A stretch of DNA of 64,000 nucleotides from Thermodesulfobacteriota bacterium (GCA_035559815.1 DATMAT010000008.1:62001-126000); one strand, 5' to 3'. Counted from the first letter of the stretch, positions 8,598 through 18,893 are shown. The notes: a model not told the origin generated them from the sequence alone. A program made the numbers and translations.

Positions 8598-11500
8598 ATG
8601 TCTGAACCAAACTCGGACAAACCTAAGCGGATATTTCAGGATTGGAAGAACATTGCAATAGCAATACTGGTCATAGTCGTGGTCGTGATGGGTTTTATAC
8701 TGGGAAAGGATAGATTGGGTGGAGGAGTAAAGGAGACCGGTGTTGATGGTAAGGGAGAGGGGGTGGCAATATTCGATGTTAAGTTTGACCGGGAGAACCA
8801 GAGCTTCGTCGACATTGTGTTTGACAAGCCGATTGGAAAGGACAAAGAAGGCGAGATACTAGGACGTGACCCTGCCAAGATAACCCCGACCATAGGCGGA
8901 GTCTGGAAATGGCAGGGCTCAAATGTGCTCAGGTTCGAGCCATCGGGGAATTTCGCCCCGGCTACTGATTACACTATCACCATAATTCCCGAGCAAATAA
9001 TCTCTCAAGGGCAGGTGTTTAAGGGAAAGAAGGAAATAAGCTTTCGCACTGATGAATTCAAAGTGGAGCAGGTAACCATAAACGAAGAACCATTCCTGGA
9101 GAAGAAAAACACCCTTGCCCTTGTCGGAGAGGTTAGATTTAACTACTCGGTGGACCCGGAGGTCTTGGCCCGGAAAATAAAGCTTATCGACCTTAAAGGA
9201 GGAGTGGATGGTCAGGAAAAGCGAATACCCATAAAGCTCGAAACTACATACTGGAGCGACGTAATCAATTTCAAAAGTGACCCCATAGAGAAGGAGAAGG
9301 ATGAGAGGAAGCTTAAGCTCATAATCCTGGGAGACCTCGTTCCTGCTCAGGGTAACGTCCCGCTAGGACAGGATTATACTGAGACTATTCTACTGGGGTC
9401 AAAAGATAAGCTCGTAGTCCGCGAGGTTTCCCCGGAAGCGGCGTATAAAAAATCATCCCTTAAAATCACCTTTTCATCCTCGGTAAACCCGGAGATTGCC
9501 GCAAGCTATATAACAGTAAAGCCCGAGGTTAAGTACACCCTAGAGAGAGACCGAAACCGACTAAACCTGAGAGGTGAATTTAAACCGGGAGAGACATACG
9601 AATTGGCTATGGGTAAGGGGCTTCCGGCGATCGATGATGCGGTTTTGCGGGAGGAATACAAGACTGAAGTTACCATTCCCGACTTAGAGCCTTCGGTGGA
9701 GTTTGAAAGCAAGGGGATGTTTCTCGACGCTAAAGGCACGCATGCGGTAAAGCTTAAAACAATCAATATAGATAGCCTGGAGCTTGACATTGACCGGGTT
9801 TATCTCAACAACCTTTTTTTCCTGTTCGATTCATATGGGTACTCGGTATGGAGAGACAATTACTATAAGGGTGACCTTAACTACTCTTTGGGTAACTCCA
9901 TTGTGAATAAGGAAATAAAAATGCAAAAAAAGCAAAATGAGGAAGTGGTTACCACCCTCAATCTGAATAAATACATACCGGAAGGAGAGCCGGGTCTTTA
10001 CCGAATAGGCATCACCCCTGAAGGACTTTATGAAGGCGTACAGAAGTGGGTTCTCATAACCGACCTGGGAATAGTGGCGAAGAAAGGAAGCGGCGAATTC
10101 CTGGTTTGGGTTTCCTCTTTTGCTAATCTTCAGCCAATCTCCGGTGCTGAGGTTAAGGTCATAAGCAACCAGAACCAGCTTATTGCTAAGGGGATTACGG
10201 ATGCTAACGGTCTCCTACGTTTAGAAGGTCTTCAAAAGCCGTTTGAGAAAAATACTCCGTACATGATAACAGTAGAGAAGGGAAGGGATTTTAGTTTTCT
10301 CCTCACCGAGCAAATGGCCATAGACACATCCGGGCTTGATGTCGGAGGCGCAACATTCACGGCTAAGGGATACACAGCATATGTTTATGGGGAGAGGGAC
10401 ATATACCGTCCCGGTGAAACCCTGGAAGCTGTAGCAATCGTCAGGGATTCTAACCTAAATGTTCCCGAACCGATGCCGCTCATCATTGGCCATAAGGACC
10501 CCAAGGGAAGGATAAGCAAGACCATGAAAGAGAATGTGACCGCAGGCGGGCTATTGCCTTTTTCCCTATCCGTTCCGGCTTATGCTCCTACCGGATATCA
10601 CACGGTAGAGATAGTTGCCGGGGATGAAACAATCGGACAATACCGTTTTCAGGTAGAGGAATTCGTGCCTGACCGGATAAAGGTTGCGGTCGAGGAGGAA
10701 AAGAAAAGTGTCCTTCCCGGTGAAGAGATGCGTTATAAGGTGAGGGGTACATACTTATTCGGTCCTCCGGCAGCGGGTTTATCCGTCGACACTCAGGTAA
10801 CGCTCATTCCCAAGGATTTTGCACCCAAGGGATACGAGGCGTATGTCTTCATCAATCCGGAGAGGAAATTCGACCCTAGACAGATATTCTCGGAAAGAGG
10901 GAAATTAAACGAGGAGGGGATAAAGGAATTTGCGGCTAAGGTTCCCGAGGATTTGAGGCCACCTTCATCACTCGAAGCCTGGATCACTGCGCGTGTCCAG
11001 GAAACGGGCGGTCGAGGAGTTGCCGCCAGAAATATAATTAATGTCCACCCTTATCCCTTTTACCTCGGAATTAAGCGTAAGGACCGCAGTCAGTATGCGG
11101 ACCCGGGAAAAGAGGTGGTGTTAGAATATGTTGCGCTTTCTCCTGGTGAGGCGGATAGTGAATTAAAGGAGGTAAAAACGGATACACTTCGCGCCGAATT
11201 CTTCATCGACAGGTGGAACACCGTTTTGAGGCGTACCCCTGCCGGAAATTATAAATACGAATCTATCCGTGACTCTGCTCTTTTGGAATCAAAAATCCTG
11301 GAGGGGGGAAGTTCCAAGGGAAGCTTCGGTTTCACCCCCTCCGAGTTTGGAAGCTACCGTGTCGTGCTCACCGATCCTAAAGGGGGCGCCTCTACCGAGG
11401 TTCAATTCTATGCCAGCGGTTGGGGGTTTTCAGCATGGGCTATTGAAAATCCGGCACGGGTTGAACTAGACCTGGAAGAGGATGAGTACATGCCCGGCGA

Positions 11501-14111
11501 GCGGGCGGTGCTACAGGTTCGCGCTCCTTTCAGCGGAAAACTACTAGTTACCGTGGAGCGTGACGAGATTTATCACACCGAAATTCATACCCTCTCTGGG
11601 AACAGTGCCAAGCTCTCCATTCCAGTAACGGAGTTATATCGCCCTAACGCCTATATCACTGCTACGGTGATAAGAAGCGCAAAGGACCTCGAGCCTGGCT
11701 CTCCGGGCAGGGCGTTTGGCGCGATTCCTATAAACGTAGACCGAAGTGCTAACCGGATAGGCGTGGATATCAAGGCGCCTGAAGAAATAAGGCCGCTCAC
11801 CCCGCTGGAGATAGAGGTGAGCACTATTCCCGAAGCCTCCGTCACCGTGGCGGCGGTGGATGAGGGAATATTACAGTTGATAGCCCAGAAGACACCCGAC
11901 CCTTTTTCCTTCTTTTATCAAAAATTAGCCCTCGGCGTGATGGAGTACGATACATTTTCACTTCTCTTACCCGATGTGCCCAAGATAGAGGGGGCCTCGC
12001 CGCCAGGCGGAGGAGCCGATGCGCTAAAGGCTGGACAATTCGTGCGTACAGAAGGAATAAGGCGGGTGAAGCCCGTGGCCTTCTGGTCTGGGGTATTGAA
12101 GACCGATGCCAATGGAAGGTTGAAGGTTAAATTCGATATACCGGAGTTTCAGGGAGCGATACGCATCATGGCGGTGGCCTCAAAGGACAAAAGATTTGGC
12201 TCGGGCGAGAGTTTTACCGGAGTTAAATCGCCTCTGGTGATGTTTCCGACGATACCCCGGTTTTTGTCCTTGAACGAGACCGTGGTAATACCCGTATCGG
12301 TGAGAAACGACACTGGAAAGGACGGGACGTTTAAAGTGCAATTAGACCTGCTTGGGGCTCTCGGAATCGAGGGAGAACGAGACAATGAACAAAAGAAGCA
12401 GTCGATAAAAGAGATAGCCATACCAAACGGAAGCGAGAGGACGGTTTACTTTACGATAACAACCTTTGATGAGACTGGGAATGTCAGTCTCAATATCAGT
12501 GCATCCGGGAACGGCGAGACTACAAGTTCGACAACTGACCTCTCTATACGCCCGGATTTGCCGGTAGAGAGAATGGAGAAAGCGGGAAGAATTGCCGGTC
12601 AAACAACTGAACTAGGAATCGAGGACGAAGGCTCGTTCCGGCCAGAGACCATCAAGAGAGAACTTCGGTTAAGCCGTCTCCCGCTTATACAGTTTTCCGG
12701 GAAGCTGGATTATCTTCTCAACTATCCTTACGGATGTCTTGAGCAGGTAACTTCCACGGTGTTTCCGTTGCTATATCTAGCGGATATATCGAGAGAGCTT
12801 GAGCCGGAATTATTCGAGAAATCAAACCCGGAGGCTTTGGTGCAAGAGGGGATAAGGCGTATGGTAACCATGCAGATAACCGGAGGAGGGTTTTCTCTAT
12901 GGCCGGGAGGAACCTCTGTGGAACCATGGGCAAGCATTTATGCGGCCCATTTCCTGGTAGAAGCCAGACGCGCCGGATATTACGTCGAGAACTCCCTTTA
13001 CTCCGGGGCCATAGATTTCACAAAAAGCGAGGCGAAGGCTAAGCAATCCTACGGCACCGGCGAGCTTGAGCGGGCGGTATATGCGCTTTATGTGCTGGGG
13101 AGAGCAGGTAAGGCCGATACTGGTACTATGGATTACATTCGTAAGAACGGTAAAGACCAGCTCGGTGTGGAATCCCGGGCGTTACTCGGCGCTACGTATG
13201 CGTCTATGGGAAACACCGAGGCGATCAAGGAGATGACTAAAGGTTTAGAAGACGTAGAGCGCATTAATAGAGAAACCGGAGGAAACTTTAACTCCACCGT
13301 TCGTAACCGCGCCCTTTTTCTGTTGGCGCTCATGGATGCTGCACCAAACGACCCGCGTGCGCCCGAGCTAGTGGAAAGACTAGCTCGTGATGCTACGGTT
13401 GATACCTGGTGGACAACCCAGGAAACCTCGTTTGCGCTCTTGGCAATCGGGCAGTTTATAAAAAGGCAAACCCAGGCTCCCCCCTACACCGGCACTGTCT
13501 ATCTTGGTGACAAATCAATCGCTGAGTTTAAAAGCGACAAGGTCCTCGCCATCCCGGAGATCGAGGGTACGGAGCCGGTCAAGATAGTCATGGATAACGG
13601 ATACAAGGAGGGGAGCGCTTTCTACTCCATCATTACCAGCGCGGTTCCAACGGACAAGGGGTTTAAGCCGGTACAAAACGGGCTTGAGCTAAAGAAGGAA
13701 TACCACACGCAGGACGGAGTCCCCATCGACCCGAACAATATCAAGCAGGGAGACCTCCTAGTAGTACGCACGGATGTAAGGAGCATGTCCGGAAGATTGC
13801 AAAACGTGGTGATCCAGAATCTATTACCTTCGGGATTTGAGGTAGAAAACCCAAGGCTAAAGACCACCGAGATTCTGCCCTGGGCCACAGGTGAGAAGCT
13901 AGAACCGGATTATCAGGACATCCGCGATGACCGGGTGCTCATATTTACGGATTTGAACGATAATAAGTGGTACAGCTACTACACGCTTCTTCGTGTGGTC
14001 AACCCGGGTGTATTTTCTGTCCCGCCGGTTCAAGCGGAGGCCATGTATGCGCCCAATATTCGTTTTACCGGAGGCTTAGAAAAGCCATTTAGGGTGGAGA
14101 TAAAGAATTGA
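8598..14111 (+). CDS. Bacterial alpha-2-macroglobulin family protein (thioester type)
   Basis: Large periplasm-facing protease-trapping protein of 1837 residues. A cytoplasmic N-terminus and one membrane helix (about residues 20-40) anchor it; no lipobox cysteine is visible, unlike E. coli YfhM. Repeated beta-rich macroglobulin domains follow, including the MG2-like GYTAYVYGERDIYRPGETL and the segment VKPVAFWSGVLKTDANGRL typical of the A2M domain. The thioester motif CLEQ (C1380-Q1383, in YPYGCLEQVTS) is intact, so it should be able to bind attacking proteases covalently. A helical thioester domain and a C-terminal receptor-like domain follow. AGGAGG precedes the ATG. It sits directly upstream of pbpC, the conserved bacterial pairing for defence and wall repair. 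Confidence 0.93.
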   Translation: MSEPNSDKPKRIFQDWKNIAIAILVIVVVVMGFILGKDRLGGGVKETGVDGKGEGVAIFDVKFDRENQSFVDIVFDKPIGKDKEGEILGRDPAKITPTIGGVWKWQGSNVLRFEPSGNFAPATDYTITIIPEQIISQGQVFKGKKEISFRTDEFKVEQVTINEEPFLEKKNTLALVGEVRFNYSVDPEVLARKIKLIDLKGGVDGQEKRIPIKLETTYWSDVINFKSDPIEKEKDERKLKLIILGDLVPAQGNVPLGQDYTETILLGSKDKLVVREVSPEAAYKKSSLKITFSSSVNPEIAASYITVKPEVKYTLERDRNRLNLRGEFKPGETYELAMGKGLPAIDDAVLREEYKTEVTIPDLEPSVEFESKGMFLDAKGTHAVKLKTINIDSLELDIDRVYLNNLFFLFDSYGYSVWRDNYYKGDLNYSLGNSIVNKEIKMQKKQNEEVVTTLNLNKYIPEGEPGLYRIGITPEGLYEGVQKWVLITDLGIVAKKGSGEFLVWVSSFANLQPISGAEVKVISNQNQLIAKGITDANGLLRLEGLQKPFEKNTPYMITVEKGRDFSFLLTEQMAIDTSGLDVGGATFTAKGYTAYVYGERDIYRPGETLEAVAIVRDSNLNVPEPMPLIIGHKDPKGRISKTMKENVTAGGLLPFSLSVPAYAPTGYHTVEIVAGDETIGQYRFQVEEFVPDRIKVAVEEEKKSVLPGEEMRYKVRGTYLFGPPAAGLSVDTQVTLIPKDFAPKGYEAYVFINPERKFDPRQIFSERGKLNEEGIKEFAAKVPEDLRPPSSLEAWITARVQETGGRGVAARNIINVHPYPFYLGIKRKDRSQYADPGKEVVLEYVALSPGEADSELKEVKTDTLRAEFFIDRWNTVLRRTPAGNYKYESIRDSALLESKILEGGSSKGSFGFTPSEFGSYRVVLTDPKGGASTEVQFYASGWGFSAWAIENPARVELDLEEDEYMPGERAVLQVRAPFSGKLLVTVERDEIYHTEIHTLSGNSAKLSIPVTELYRPNAYITATVIRSAKDLEPGSPGRAFGAIPINVDRSANRIGVDIKAPEEIRPLTPLEIEVSTIPEASVTVAAVDEGILQLIAQKTPDPFSFFYQKLALGVMEYDTFSLLLPDVPKIEGASPPGGGADALKAGQFVRTEGIRRVKPVAFWSGVLKTDANGRLKVKFDIPEFQGAIRIMAVASKDKRFGSGESFTGVKSPLVMFPTIPRFLSLNETVVIPVSVRNDTGKDGTFKVQLDLLGALGIEGERDNEQKKQSIKEIAIPNGSERTVYFTITTFDETGNVSLNISASGNGETTSSTTDLSIRPDLPVERMEKAGRIAGQTTELGIEDEGSFRPETIKRELRLSRLPLIQFSGKLDYLLNYPYGCLEQVTSTVFPLLYLADISRELEPELFEKSNPEALVQEGIRRMVTMQITGGGFSLWPGGTSVEPWASIYAAHFLVEARRAGYYVENSLYSGAIDFTKSEAKAKQSYGTGELERAVYALYVLGRAGKADTGTMDYIRKNGKDQLGVESRALLGATYASMGNTEAIKEMTKGLEDVERINRETGGNFNSTVRNRALFLLALMDAAPNDPRAPELVERLARDATVDTWWTTQETSFALLAIGQFIKRQTQAPPYTGTVYLGDKSIAEFKSDKVLAIPEIEGTEPVKIVMDNGYKEGSAFYSIITSAVPTDKGFKPVQNGLELKKEYHTQDGVPIDPNNIKQGDLLVVRTDVRSMSGRLQNVVIQNLLPSGFEVENPRLKTTEILPWATGEKLEPDYQDIRDDRVLIFTDLNDNKWYSYYTLLRVVNPGVFSVPPVQAEAMYAPNIRFTGGLEKPFRVEIKN

Positions 14112-14171
14112 AGAAGTTTTTGAATTGGCAGCGGATTGAAACAAACCGGCATTACTACGATAAATGATACG

Positions 14172-14229
14172 TTCTCCCCACTTGAGGGGGAGAAACACCA
14201 TCCCGACCTTCCCCCACAGGTGGGGAAGG
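14172..14229. repeat. CCCC-rich hairpin repeats between the A2M gene and pbpC
   Basis: Two adjacent hairpins are visible: TTCTCCCC paired with GGGGGAGAA (14172-14194) and CCTTCCCC paired with TGGGGAAGG (14207-14229). The same type of hairpin occurs at 16881-16901 and 16959-16979 on the other side of pbpC. They could also weaken read-through between the two genes, but no T-run follows. Confidence 0.65.
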
Positions 14230-14253
14230 AGTAATCGCTGTGGAGATAAGAAG

Positions 14254-16623
14254 TTGACAAGATGTACATTTTCTTCTCCCCGCATTTCACTCAGACTGTT
14301 TTTCATTGCGATTCTTGCACCTTTACCCCTATTCATCACCCTTGATTTCCTCTTCCCTTTTCCTGGAGATTCGTTGAGAAGGGCTCCGACTGTTGTCGTA
14401 ACCGATAAGGACGGGAACCCGGTCAGGTTTTTCCTGCCCAGAGATGAACACTGGCGTCTTCCGATAAGGCTAGAGGATATATCCCCAGACCTGATCAAAG
14501 CGGTTATAGCTTCCGAGGACAGGTGGTTTCATTATCATCCAGGTATCAACCCGTTTGCGGTGATAAGGGCGCTATACACAAACATAAAAGCCGGGAAGGT
14601 AGTGTCTGGCGCCTCCACTATCCCCATGCAGATAGCGCGTATTTCTAACCCAAAGCCAAGAACACTTCTATCTAAGTTGGAAGAGGGTTTTCGTGCGCTT
14701 CAGCTCAAGTGGCACCTTAACGATAGCCAGTTGATCGAAATATACCTGAACATTACACCCTATGGAGGGAACATAGAAGGCATAGGGGCAGCGTCATATT
14801 TTTACCTGGGCAAGGACCCCAGGGCGCTCTCTCCGGCAGACGTTGCCCTTCTCACTGTTCTCCCTCGCTCACCCACCGCATACGACCCCGTGGTCAATCC
14901 CTCGAAAGCGCTTGGAGCGAGAAACCGAGTGTTGATGCAACTACAAAAACGAGGGGTATTCACGGCGAGTAGGGTTAAGGAGGCAATGAAAGAATCTGTG
15001 CCCATGAGACGTAGGAATGCTCCTTTTAATGCTCCTCACTTTACTCAGTTTGCCTGGGATAAGTATCGCCATAAGGACCGAATAGAAACCACACTCGATT
15101 TATCCATACAGAAAATTTCTGAGGAATCCGCGAGGAGAAGAATCGAGGGATTGAGAGGGCAGGGGATTGATAACCTAGCGATAGTAGTTATCGAAAACAA
15201 GGAGCGTAAGTTGAGGGCAATGGTAGGTTCGAGTGATTTCTTTGAAAAGCATTACGCCGGGCAGGTGAATAATGCATTGGCCAGGCGCTCGCCGGGCTCG
15301 GCCCTCAAGCCCTTTCTATACGCTATGGCGCTTGACCGGGGGTTGGTAATTCCGGCAACGTTCATGCTAGACATACCCACAGATTTCTCCGGCTACGTAC
15401 CAAAAAACTATGACGGCGTATACCGGGGACAGGTCACCATGCGTGAGGCGCTGATAAGGTCGTTAAACGTACCGGCGGCGAGACTGCTTTCTGAAGTCGG
15501 CCTCGATGATTTTCATAAGCTTCTTCTGGAGGGTGGGCTCACCACACTGGATAGACCCGTGTCGCAATATGGTCTTCCTTTGATATTAGGGTCTGGGGAA
15601 GTAACACTCCTTGACCTCACCAACCTCTACGCAACGCTTGCCCAGGGAGGTATTCATTACCCGGTGAGAATCACGACCGATGAGAGCAGCGGTTATGAAG
15701 AAAAAGAGCTTTTTTCTAAAGAGGCGTCATACCTTATTACACAGACACTTACCGAGCTTGGCCGTCCGGACATGCCTTCTCCTACCTGGGAGCTGACCAG
15801 GGATGTACCGCAGGTGGCTTGGAAGACAGGTACCTCATACGGACATAGAGACGCCTGGGCGGTCGGATATTCGGGTAAGTACACGATAGGTGTGTGGGTG
15901 GGAAATCCTAGCGGAAGGGGACAAAAGGGAATCTCAGGAGGGGAGCATGCCGCTCCTCTTCTTTTTGACCTTTTCCGGGCCATAGAGGGAAACGGTGCAA
16001 AACCGGAGAAGCCGGTGGGGCTCAGGCTGGGAACAATCGAGGTATGCAAGGAGAGTCATATGCTTCCCACCCCTTTTTGTAAGGAAAGGGTCTTGGTGAC
16101 TTATATCCCCGGCCGTTCGCGTATACCGGTGGATAATTACTCAAAGCAGGTATTTATAGATTCTGAAACCGGCGAGATGCTGCTCGGCGACTGTATTGCC
16201 ATCCGTCCACACCGGGCCGAAATCATTAACACCTATCCTCCGGAGCTTGTTGCCTGGTGGAGGGCAGAGGGAAGAGATGTTCCATCCGTTCCTCCTCTTA
16301 GTCCTTTTTGCAAGGACGTGCCTCCACAGCTTCCACCGAAGATCGTGTCGCCCGATGAAGCAACCCCCTACCGGATGCTTATGAGCACGCCTACTGATTA
16401 TCAGAAGGTTCAGCTTATCGCCAGGACAAGCCCGGAAGTTGAGCGTCTCTACTGGTATCAGGACGGAAAGCTCGTGGCAAGCACGAAGCCAGATGTTCGG
16501 TTGTTCATACCGCTAGAAATAGGAGTCCATCAGCTAGTCGTGGTGGATTGTACGGGGCGGTCGGATGGTATTACTTATCGAGTAGAGGGAGATGAGAGGG
16601 TATTGATTGAGGGAACAAATTGA
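14254..16623 (+). CDS. pbpC: Penicillin-binding protein 1C (bifunctional glycosyltransferase/transpeptidase)
   Basis: Inner-membrane peptidoglycan synthase. In order it shows a membrane helix (FFIAILAPLPLFITLDFLF), a GT51 glycosyltransferase domain (ASEDRWFHYHPG; GASTIPMQIAR), a transpeptidase domain with the SALK active site in RRSPGSALKPFLYA, SLN in RSLNVPAARLL and KTG in WKTGTSYGHRDAW, then a C-terminal BiPBP_C-type domain. The frame extends upstream to an ATG at 14164, but those codons run through hairpin repeat sequence and have no ribosome site. The TTG at 14254 has GGAG eight bases upstream and starts just before the membrane helix, so I prefer it. It is paired with the alpha-2-macroglobulin gene, as in many Gram-negative genomes. 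Confidence 0.93.
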   Translation: MTRCTFSSPRISLRLFFIAILAPLPLFITLDFLFPFPGDSLRRAPTVVVTDKDGNPVRFFLPRDEHWRLPIRLEDISPDLIKAVIASEDRWFHYHPGINPFAVIRALYTNIKAGKVVSGASTIPMQIARISNPKPRTLLSKLEEGFRALQLKWHLNDSQLIEIYLNITPYGGNIEGIGAASYFYLGKDPRALSPADVALLTVLPRSPTAYDPVVNPSKALGARNRVLMQLQKRGVFTASRVKEAMKESVPMRRRNAPFNAPHFTQFAWDKYRHKDRIETTLDLSIQKISEESARRRIEGLRGQGIDNLAIVVIENKERKLRAMVGSSDFFEKHYAGQVNNALARRSPGSALKPFLYAMALDRGLVIPATFMLDIPTDFSGYVPKNYDGVYRGQVTMREALIRSLNVPAARLLSEVGLDDFHKLLLEGGLTTLDRPVSQYGLPLILGSGEVTLLDLTNLYATLAQGGIHYPVRITTDESSGYEEKELFSKEASYLITQTLTELGRPDMPSPTWELTRDVPQVAWKTGTSYGHRDAWAVGYSGKYTIGVWVGNPSGRGQKGISGGEHAAPLLFDLFRAIEGNGAKPEKPVGLRLGTIEVCKESHMLPTPFCKERVLVTYIPGRSRIPVDNYSKQVFIDSETGEMLLGDCIAIRPHRAEIINTYPPELVAWWRAEGRDVPSVPPLSPFCKDVPPQLPPKIVSPDEATPYRMLMSTPTDYQKVQLIARTSPEVERLYWYQDGKLVASTKPDVRLFIPLEIGVHQLVVVDCTGRSDGITYRVEGDERVLIEGTN

Positions 16624-16659
16624 TGATTATGGTTGTGCAATTATCCTTGCAATTAGCAG

Positions 16660-17152
16660 GATTGGACCGTCATTCCGAACCCTTTCCCGAATGAATATGA
16701 GGGAGCAGGTGAGGAATCTTATTCGGGTTTGGGAGTTCTCCCCTTCTCCTCATTCCCACGAAACTTGTCCTCGGGCAAGCGGGGAGTAGGAATCACCAAT
16801 TTGTCATCCCCGTGGAAACGGGAATCCATTCTTTAACTTGAGAATTCCCTGTGGCTTGCACAGGGTTACACTCCATCCATCCTCCCCCTTGATGGGGGAG
16901 GATTAAGCCTGTCCTGAGCGAAGCCGAAGGAGTGGGGGTGATTCACCCTCCCCTTTATCCCCTCCCATCAAGGGAGGGGAAATTTTCGGATACCCTGACA
17001 GCCTCCTTGCTGCAGGGTGGTTCATTTATAGATTCCCGATTAAAAGATCTCGGGAATGACAAGGAGGAAGGATTCCCGATTAAGCTTGTCTCCGCGTGTT
17101 ATCCGATTAATACTTTCGGATACAAGCTTTAGCGGGGAACGTTCGGGGATGA
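16660..17152. repeat. Composite repeat island downstream of pbpC
   Basis: The 631-bp gene-free spacer is almost entirely repeats. It holds GTCATTCC and GTCATCCCCGTGGAAACGGG units, CCCC hairpins (16881-16901; 16959-16979), a CCTGAGCGAAGCCGAAGG unit (16914-16931), and units CCCGATTAAGCTT and CGATTAATACTTTCGGATAC shared with the 6970-7160 island. No real gene is visible. Several repeat types appear to have landed next to each other. Confidence 0.75.
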
Positions 17153-17254
17153 CATGTGCAGAGGATACCGATTGATCCCTCGGTTAAACTGTGGGACGGG
17201 CATGACAATGAAGTTTGGAAATGTGAAAATAATTTGAATTGCTGATTCAAGCAA

Positions 17255-17668
17255 ATGAATAAAATTCCCAAAGAACAGCCCATAATCCTATTTGACGGTG
17301 TCTGCAATTTTTGTAGCGGTATAGTGCTATTCACCATCAGAAGAGACCCGGAAGGGATATTTAAATACGCTCCCCTGCAATCAGAAGCGGGGCAGGGCTT
17401 ATTGCGACATTTTGGTCTACCTACTGATGATTTTAACTCTTTTATCCTGGTTGAAGGAAATAAATGTTATCAGAAATCAACTGCGATTCTCAGGATAGCT
17501 AGGAGGATCGAAGGACTCTGGCCCCTCCTTTACCTGTTTGTGTTATTTCCGAGACCGGTCAGGGATTTTATCTACGACATAGTGGTCAAGAATCGTTATA
17601 AGTGGTTTGGGAAGAGAGAGGAATGCTTGATTCCAACGCCTGAAATAAGAAGCCGGTTTTTGGAATGA
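17255..17668 (+). CDS. DCC-family (DUF393) thiol-disulfide oxidoreductase-like protein
   Basis: Protein of 137 residues, full length for the DCC family, named after the conserved DxxCxxC motif. Here the motif is DGVCNFC near residue 15 (IILFDGVCNFCSG). Other family signatures are FKYAPLQSEAG, the KSTAILRI segment and the end segment KNRYKWFGKREECLIP. Members are predicted thioredoxin-fold redox proteins, but their substrates are poorly defined. The gene appears monocistronic, between a repeat island and a GT4 gene about 180 bp downstream. Confidence 0.88.
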   Translation: MNKIPKEQPIILFDGVCNFCSGIVLFTIRRDPEGIFKYAPLQSEAGQGLLRHFGLPTDDFNSFILVEGNKCYQKSTAILRIARRIEGLWPLLYLFVLFPRPVRDFIYDIVVKNRYKWFGKREECLIPTPEIRSRFLE

Positions 17669-17720
17669 ATAAGTAAAGCGGTTTATCGAAATATTCCTTT
17701 TTCTTCCTCTAACTGTTATG

Positions 17721-17738
17721 ATTACTACTAGTCGTAAT
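17721..17738. promoter_or_regulatory. 18-bp near-perfect palindrome upstream of the GT4 gene
   Basis: ATTACTACTAGTCGTAAT is a dyad with a single mismatched pair, located 115 bases before the start codon at 17853. It could be an operator for the glycosyltransferase/amyloglucosidase pair. There is no direct evidence beyond its symmetry and position. Confidence 0.3.
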
Positions 17739-17852
17739 TCTTCCGTAATCTTTTGTTTAACCGGTTGTGTCACATATTGGCAACGGAGCAATGAAGGTTT
17801 ATTAGGACTACATTTATCCCTTTAGAATAAATTTCTGAGGAGGTAGACGGTC

Positions 17853-18893
17853 ATGAAGATTGCTCAGGTTGCACCGCTCTATGAGAGTGTCCCGCCCAAG
17901 TATTATGGGGGTACGGAACGCGTTGTTTCATACCTTACCGAGGAGCTGCTAAAACAAGGACACGAGGTGACCCTTTTTGCCAGCGGAGACTCGGTGACTA
18001 AGGCACATCTTGTCGCCCCTTGCCGAAGGTCGCTACGATTGGACAAGCATTGCGTAGACCAGCTAGCCCACCATGTTTTGATGCTGGAGATGGTGTTCAG
18101 GGATCCAGACCGATTTGACATCATTCATTTCCATATTGATTACTTACATTTCTTGCTCTCGCGGAGATACAAGATCCCACATCTAACTACCCTACACGGG
18201 CGTCTGGATATTCCGGACCTGGTTCCGCTCTATCAGGAATTTTGCGATATGCCCGTGGTTTCCATCTCTAATGCCCAGCGCGAGCCGCTTCCCTGGCTAA
18301 ATTGGCTAGGGACTGTTTATCATGGATTGCCCGAGGATCTATATAACTTCCGAGAAAAGCCGGGAGACTATCTGGCGTTTTTAGGCCGCATCGCTCCAGA
18401 AAAACGGGTGGATCGAGCAATCGAGATCGCCAAGCGTATCGGCATGCCCATTAAAATCGCGGCCAAGGTGGACAAAGTAGATAAAGACTACTTTGAGGAT
18501 GTTGTGGAGCCTCTTCTTCGAAATCCGCTGGTCGAATATGTAGGGGAGATAGGAGAGGGGGAGAAGGACGAGTTTCTGGGGAACGCCTATGCTCTGCTTT
18601 TTCCCATAAACTGGCCCGAACCCTTTGGTCTGGTAATGATAGAGGCAATGGCCTGCGGCACTCCGGTTATTGCTTACCGTCGTGGCTCTGTTCCGGAGGT
18701 GATGGAAGAAGGAGCTACCGGTTTTATCGTCCAGGGGCTTGAGGATGCCATTGAGGCTGTGCACCGAATTCCTACCCTGAGCCGTAAGCGCTGCCGACAG
18801 GTTTTTGAGGAACGCTTCTCCGCCTCCCGTATGGCCAGAGATTACATAGCTCTCTATCAGCAGGTAGTTGAAAGGAAAAAGCAAACGATATAA
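17853..18893 (+). CDS. GT4-family glycosyltransferase
   Basis: GT-B fold glycosyltransferase of 346 residues. The N-terminal KIAQVAPLYESVPPKYYGGTERV loop is typical of sugar-nucleotide GT4 enzymes of the glycogen/sucrose-synthase-like type. The C-terminal donor domain shows GRIAPEKRVDRAIEIAK and EPFGLVMIEAMACGTPVIA, which includes the two glutamates of the EX7E motif, then GSVPEVMEEGATGFIV. AGGAGG precedes the ATG. The next gene, an amylo-alpha-1,6-glucosidase, starts 13 bases after its stop. This pairing recurs in other bacteria and suggests a role in alpha-glucan or glucoside metabolism. Donor and acceptor are not determinable from the sequence. Confidence 0.9.
   Translation: MKIAQVAPLYESVPPKYYGGTERVVSYLTEELLKQGHEVTLFASGDSVTKAHLVAPCRRSLRLDKHCVDQLAHHVLMLEMVFRDPDRFDIIHFHIDYLHFLLSRRYKIPHLTTLHGRLDIPDLVPLYQEFCDMPVVSISNAQREPLPWLNWLGTVYHGLPEDLYNFREKPGDYLAFLGRIAPEKRVDRAIEIAKRIGMPIKIAAKVDKVDKDYFEDVVEPLLRNPLVEYVGEIGEGEKDEFLGNAYALLFPINWPEPFGLVMIEAMACGTPVIAYRRGSVPEVMEEGATGFIVQGLEDAIEAVHRIPTLSRKRCRQVFEERFSASRMARDYIALYQQVVERKKQTI

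Noticed and set aside
14076-14498. A 140-codon minus-strand frame opposite the A2M/pbpC junction
   Set aside because: It lies over hairpin repeats and the real pbpC coding region, has low-complexity content and no family features.
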